Source of the DNA: an uncultured Clostridia bacterium
GTDB taxonomy: Bacteria; Bacillota; Clostridia; Lachnospirales; CAMVHY01
DNA length: 5,364 bases
Assembly: GCA_946415665.1 (NCBI GenBank)
Contig: CAMKTI010000117.1
Coordinates: 1-5,364 of the forward strand
Direction: 5' to 3'
Below, piece after piece: positions 1 through 2,370 of the stretch; the first letter of the stretch is position 1; the number at the start of each line of letters is the position of its first letter. The notes below the pieces were generated by a model, which saw nothing but the letters and a program-made list of their open reading frames with translations, did not search any database and was not told the DNA's origin. Both the position numbers and the translations under genes were made by a program.

Positions 1-51
1 ATACTCGCAGTTCATAAAAAAATAATAATTTGTTTTAAAGGGGGAATTTCA
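1..51 (+). promoter_or_regulatory. Leader and ribosome binding site of the HU gene
   Basis: This AT-rich stretch carries AAAGGGGG at 37-44, seven bases before the GTG at 52. That spacing fixes GTG rather than a downstream codon as the HU start. No complete promoter can be called; the upstream -35 region or gene would lie outside the window. Confidence 0.7.
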
Positions 52-333
52 GTGAACAAAACGCAGCTTATAAGCGATGTTGCTTCGAAAGTAAATTTGC
101 CAAAAACAGATATCGAGCGAGTTGTAAACGCTTGTTTTGAAGTGGTAAGCGACGCTTTAATAGACGGTGAAAAGGTTCAATTTATCGGTTTTGGCAGTTT
201 TGAACCTACTGTTCGTGCGGAAAGAAAATGTAGAAATCCAAAAGACGGAACTCTTATGACAATTCCTGAGACAAAAACAGTACGTTTCAAAGTTGGAAAA
301 AGTTTAAAAGAAGCTCTAGCTAAAAAGAAATAG
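52..333 (+). CDS. hup: HU family DNA-binding protein
   Basis: A 93-residue histone-like protein of normal HU length. HU dimers bind and bend DNA with little sequence preference and compact the nucleoid. The sequence starts MNKTQLISDVA, as typical HU, with the helical dimerisation part at residues 1-45, the turn IGFGSFE at 45-51, and the beta-arm with the DNA-intercalating Pro in RNP (61-63), then a basic C-terminal helix ending AKKK. The start is GTG, supported by a strong ribosome binding site; an ATG start is not available nearby. Odd points: Cys60 stands where most HU proteins have Gly (RKGRNP), and Asp65 where the family signature usually has Thr. A terminator follows directly, so the gene is probably transcribed apart from rqcP, although HU next to rqcP/yabO is a usual order in Bacillota. 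IHF is less likely, since HU is the normal homologue in this group. Confidence 0.96.
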   Translation: MNKTQLISDVASKVNLPKTDIERVVNACFEVVSDALIDGEKVQFIGFGSFEPTVRAERKCRNPKDGTLMTIPETKTVRFKVGKSLKEALAKKK

Positions 334-343
334 TAAATCAAAT

Positions 344-390
344 AAAACAGCCGTCGCATGTATAATTTTTATACGGCTGTTTTTGTTTTT
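344..390 (+). terminator. Rho-independent terminator after the HU gene
   Basis: AAAACAGCCGT at 344-354 is the exact reverse complement of ACGGCTGTTTT at 373-383, giving an 11-bp stem with an 18-base AT-rich loop, followed by a T-rich tract to 390. It begins ten bases after the HU stop codon. The loop is long for a terminator but contains further short complementarity (GTAT/ATAC). Confidence 0.85.
361..366 (+). promoter_or_regulatory. Possible -10 element inside the terminator loop
   Basis: A perfect TATAAT occurs in the loop of the HU terminator. Initiation about seven bases downstream, near 373, would make an RNA that holds only the 3' arm of the hairpin and so escapes termination, and would give rqcP a leader of about 40 bases. 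Against it, the -35 position 17 bases upstream (338-343, TCAAAT) matches TTGACA poorly, and TATAAT is easily found by chance in DNA this AT-rich. It is the only good -10 candidate seen between the HU terminator and rqcP. Confidence 0.35.
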
Positions 391-411
391 TTGATACAAG
401 GGGGAAAAATT

Positions 412-669
412 ATGCGTTTAGATAAATTTTTAAAAGTATCGCGTATTATTAAACGGCGGGCTGTTGCAAATCAAGCCTGTGATAATGCAAAAGTTCTTGT
501 GAATAATAAAACAGCAAAAGCGGGTTTAAATTTAAAAGTCGGTGACGTAATAGAAATTAAGTTCGGAAATAAAATATTAAAAATAGAAGTTTTGAGTTTG
601 ACGGAAACCGTCGGAAAAAAAAATGCTGCTTCGATGTATAAAATTATTTCGGAGGAAAATAATGGGTGA
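412..669 (+). CDS. rqcP: RqcP (YabO) S4-domain RNA-binding protein, ribosome quality control
   Basis: An 85-residue single S4-domain protein of the Hsp15/YabO type. In Bacillus the family member RqcP binds obstructed 50S subunits carrying peptidyl-tRNA and works with RqcH to add C-terminal alanine tails that mark stalled peptides for degradation. The sequence shows the classic opening MRLDKFLKVSRIIKRR (1-16), the S4 core through VLVNNKTAKAG (residues 28-38), then LKVGDVIEIKFG (40-51) and a short basic/acidic tail. The reading frame is open back to an ATG at 358, but that codon lies in the terminator loop and lacks a ribosome binding site; ATG 412 has AAGGGGGAA at 398-406 and matches the conserved family N-terminus. 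Its last 8 bases overlap the next gene, which points to translational coupling. The downstream neighbours are not the yabP/yabQ sporulation genes found next to it in Bacillus. Confidence 0.95.
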   Translation: MRLDKFLKVSRIIKRRAVANQACDNAKVLVNNKTAKAGLNLKVGDVIEIKFGNKILKIEVLSLTETVGKKNAASMYKIISEENNG

Positions 670-1519
670 ACGAAAACTTTCTTCAAACGAGTTTTTATAC
701 GTAAATCTAGGTTTAATTTTAATTGCGCTAGATATACATATTTTTAAAACGCCAAATCATTTTGCACTTGGAGGAACAAGTGGAATTGCTATAATTTTGC
801 GCTATTTTTTTAATAATATTTCTGTTGGTATGGTCATGTTTGTTTTAAATTTAGTTTTTTTGTTTTTTGGATATTTTATTTTAGGCAAGAAATTTACGAT
901 TAATACTATTTATGGTTCGTTTGTTTTATCTTTTTTAGTTTGGATATTTGATTTTTTTTGGCCGATTAAATTGCCTTTGACAAATCAAAAATTATTAGAG
1001 TTGATTTACAGTGTTTTTTTGCCGGGAGTTGGAAACGCTTTAGTCTTTAGTTATAATTCGACGACTGGTGGAACAGATATTCTGGGCAAAATTATAAATA
1101 AATTATTTAAAATAAAATTAAGTATAGTTATGTTGATGTTAGATTTTTTAGTTGCATTTGGAACAGGGTTAATTTTTGGTGCAGAAGTTTGTTTGTTTTC
1201 GGTTTTGGGAGTTTGTTTAAAATCTTTTGTTTTGGATTCGGTAATGGAAAGTATTCACGTCTATAAAATTCTTGTCATAATTTCAAGTCGAAATGAAGAT
1301 ATTAAAAAATTTATTTGTGATGAATTGCATCGCGGTGCAACAATTCATGAAGCGCATGGAGCTTTTACAGAACATAATTATAATGTTGTGACAACGATTT
1401 TGTCGCGAAGGCAAGCAATTAAATTGCAAAATTATATAAAAAAAATTGATCCCAAAGCTTTTATTTCTGTGACAAATTCGTCAAGAATAATTGGTAATGG
1501 TTTCGACAGGTTTGATTAA
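662..1519 (+). CDS. YitT family membrane protein (DUF2179 C-terminal domain)
   Basis: A 285-residue integral membrane protein. About six hydrophobic segments can be seen at roughly residues 11-28, 38-50, 54-74, 82-100, 112-130 and 153-197 (the last probably two helices). Family motifs are GGTSGIA at 37-43 and NSTTGGTDI at 132-140. The soluble C-terminal DUF2179 domain (about 200-285) contains RGAT (224-227), a GAFTEHN stretch, the LSRR/IKKIDPKAF part (247-267) and a terminal IIGNGF, all typical of YitT-like proteins. The family is widespread in Bacillota and often present in several paralogues; its transport substrate or signalling role is not established, so no function is claimed. The start at 662 is chosen because GGAGG lies at 651-655, six bases upstream; an in-frame ATG at 623 lies inside rqcP without such a site. 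The gene overlaps rqcP by 8 bp and precedes nth by 21 bases, suggesting one transcript. Confidence 0.92.
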   Translation: MGERKLSSNEFLYVNLGLILIALDIHIFKTPNHFALGGTSGIAIILRYFFNNISVGMVMFVLNLVFLFFGYFILGKKFTINTIYGSFVLSFLVWIFDFFWPIKLPLTNQKLLELIYSVFLPGVGNALVFSYNSTTGGTDILGKIINKLFKIKLSIVMLMLDFLVAFGTGLIFGAEVCLFSVLGVCLKSFVLDSVMESIHVYKILVIISSRNEDIKKFICDELHRGATIHEAHGAFTEHNYNVVTTILSRRQAIKLQNYIKKIDPKAFISVTNSSRIIGNGFDRFD

Positions 1520-1540
1520 TGAAATTTTTGGTGAGTAAAG

Positions 1541-2185
1541 ATGCAAAAAGAGTGTGTATATAAAATTTTAGATTTGCTGGATAAAAATTACGGTGATTTA
1601 AAATGCTATTTGGATTATAAAAGTGATTGGCAATTATTAATAGCGACAATTTTGAGCGCGCAATGTACTGACGCAAGAGTTAATATTGTGACAAAAAGTT
1701 TGTTTGAAAAATATAAAACTTTGGATGATTTTTGTAATGCTGAGCAAAAAATTTTGGAGCAAGATATAAAATCAACTGGATTTTATAAAAATAAAGCAAA
1801 AAATATAATTCTGATGGCAAAAAAATTAAAAATGGATTTTAATTATAAAATGCCGAGCGGGATAAAAGAATTAACGAGTTTGGCAGGAGTTGGAAGAAAA
1901 ACTGCTAACGTAATTCGGTCACATATTTTTAAAATTCCGAGTATAGTTGTCGATACACATGTAAAAAGAATCAGTCAAAAAGTCGGTTGGACGAAAAATA
2001 ATGATGCAGATAAAATCGAATTTGATTTGATGAAAATTATTCCGGAAGGAAATTGGATAAGGATAAATTTGCAATTGATAGCACACGGAAGAAAGATTTG
2101 TGAATCAAGAAAACCAAAATGCGAAATTTGTTTTTTAAATAAATTGTGTTTGTGGAGTCAAGAAAATAAAAAATGCGGGATATAA
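1541..2185 (+). CDS. nth: Endonuclease III (DNA glycosylase/AP lyase)
   Basis: A 214-residue protein of the usual endonuclease III length. The enzyme removes oxidised pyrimidines from DNA and cleaves the resulting abasic site by beta-elimination, starting base excision repair. Seen in order: the N-terminal helical part with LLIATILSAQCTD (32-44); the helix-hairpin-helix LTSLAGVGRKTA (111-122) with catalytic Lys120; VVDTHVKR (136-143) with catalytic Asp138; and the [4Fe-4S] motif Cys187-X6-Cys194-X2-Cys197-X5-Cys203, which has the canonical spacing. These features favour Nth over MutY, whose catalytic region lacks this Lys. The position equivalent to the Ala of the usual QATD box is Cys42. The start ATG is preceded by a moderate site, GGTGAG at 1530-1535. 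It is the last gene of the rqcP run and its stop codon lies within the following terminator stem. Confidence 0.97.
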   Translation: MQKECVYKILDLLDKNYGDLKCYLDYKSDWQLLIATILSAQCTDARVNIVTKSLFEKYKTLDDFCNAEQKILEQDIKSTGFYKNKAKNIILMAKKLKMDFNYKMPSGIKELTSLAGVGRKTANVIRSHIFKIPSIVVDTHVKRISQKVGWTKNNDADKIEFDLMKIIPEGNWIRINLQLIAHGRKICESRKPKCEICFLNKLCLWSQENKKCGI

Positions 2186-2216
2186 AAATTTTAATTTATA
2201 TCGCCGCATTTTTTTT
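2171..2216 (+). terminator. Strong Rho-independent terminator after nth
   Basis: AAATGCGG at 2171-2178 pairs with CCGCATTT at 2204-2211. An inner stem, GATATAAA (2179-2186) with TTTATATC (2195-2202), extends it to about 16 bp with G2203 bulged. A run of eight T closes it at 2209-2216. The 5' arm includes the last codons and stop of nth. An A-tract at 2168-2173 on the other side means it could also work for minus-strand transcripts, though no minus-strand gene is seen here. Confidence 0.93.
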
Positions 2217-2276
2217 GCGTACAAAAATTTTCTATACATAAATTATTAATTTCATAAAAAAAATTTAATCTATATA

Positions 2277-2305
2277 TTGACATGTTAGAATTTTTGTTTT
2301 AAAAT
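2277..2305 (+). promoter_or_regulatory. Sigma-A type promoter of the large C2-protease-like gene
   Basis: A perfect TTGACA (2277-2282) is separated by exactly 17 bases from TAAAAT (2300-2305), one mismatch from the -10 consensus. Initiation would fall near 2311-2313, giving a leader of about 60 bases. It lies downstream of the nth terminator, so the large gene should be an independent transcription unit. No clear operator repeat overlaps it. The gap 2217-2276 holds only AT-rich sequence. Confidence 0.8.
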
Positions 2306-2309
2306 TAAG

Positions 2310-2330
2310 TTGTAGTTGTGATGGCTACAA
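2310..2330 (+). promoter_or_regulatory. Small hairpin at the predicted 5' end of the large transcript
   Basis: TTGTAG (2310-2315) and CTACAA (2325-2330) can form a 6-bp stem with a 9-base loop right at the predicted transcript start. A second, weaker pair TTGAT/ATCAA lies at 2333-2347. Such 5' hairpins can protect an mRNA, but both are short and may be chance. Neither sequesters the ribosome binding site, and no known riboswitch is recognised. Confidence 0.25.
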
Positions 2331-2355
2331 ATTTGATTTTTTATCAATAGTTTTT

Positions 2356-2362
2356 AGGGAGG
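2356..2362 (+). promoter_or_regulatory. Ribosome binding site of the large gene
   Basis: AGGGAGG lies eight bases before ATG 2371. The reading frame stays open upstream to a stop at 2239, so this site decides the start; the only upstream alternative, TTG at 2278, falls within the promoter and has no such site. Confidence 0.9.
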
Positions 2363-2370
2363 AATTTATT

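Noticed and set aside
358..411. N-terminal extension of the rqcP frame starting at ATG 358
   Set aside because: It translates the loop and 3' arm of the HU terminator, has no ribosome binding site, and precedes the conserved family start MRLDKFLKVSR at 412.
623..661. Upstream start for the YitT-family gene
   Set aside because: The codon lies inside rqcP without a ribosome binding site, while ATG 662 has GGAGG six bases upstream and gives a normal family N-terminus.
1461..1676. Minus-strand frame across the YitT-nth junction
   Set aside because: It opposes two confidently identified genes and shows no recognisable domain. The minus frames at 177-359 and 471-686 were rejected on the same grounds.
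2217..2370. A riboswitch or small RNA gene in the gap before the large gene
   Set aside because: Only two weak short hairpins are present and no conserved riboswitch core is recognised; a promoter and short leader explain the gap.
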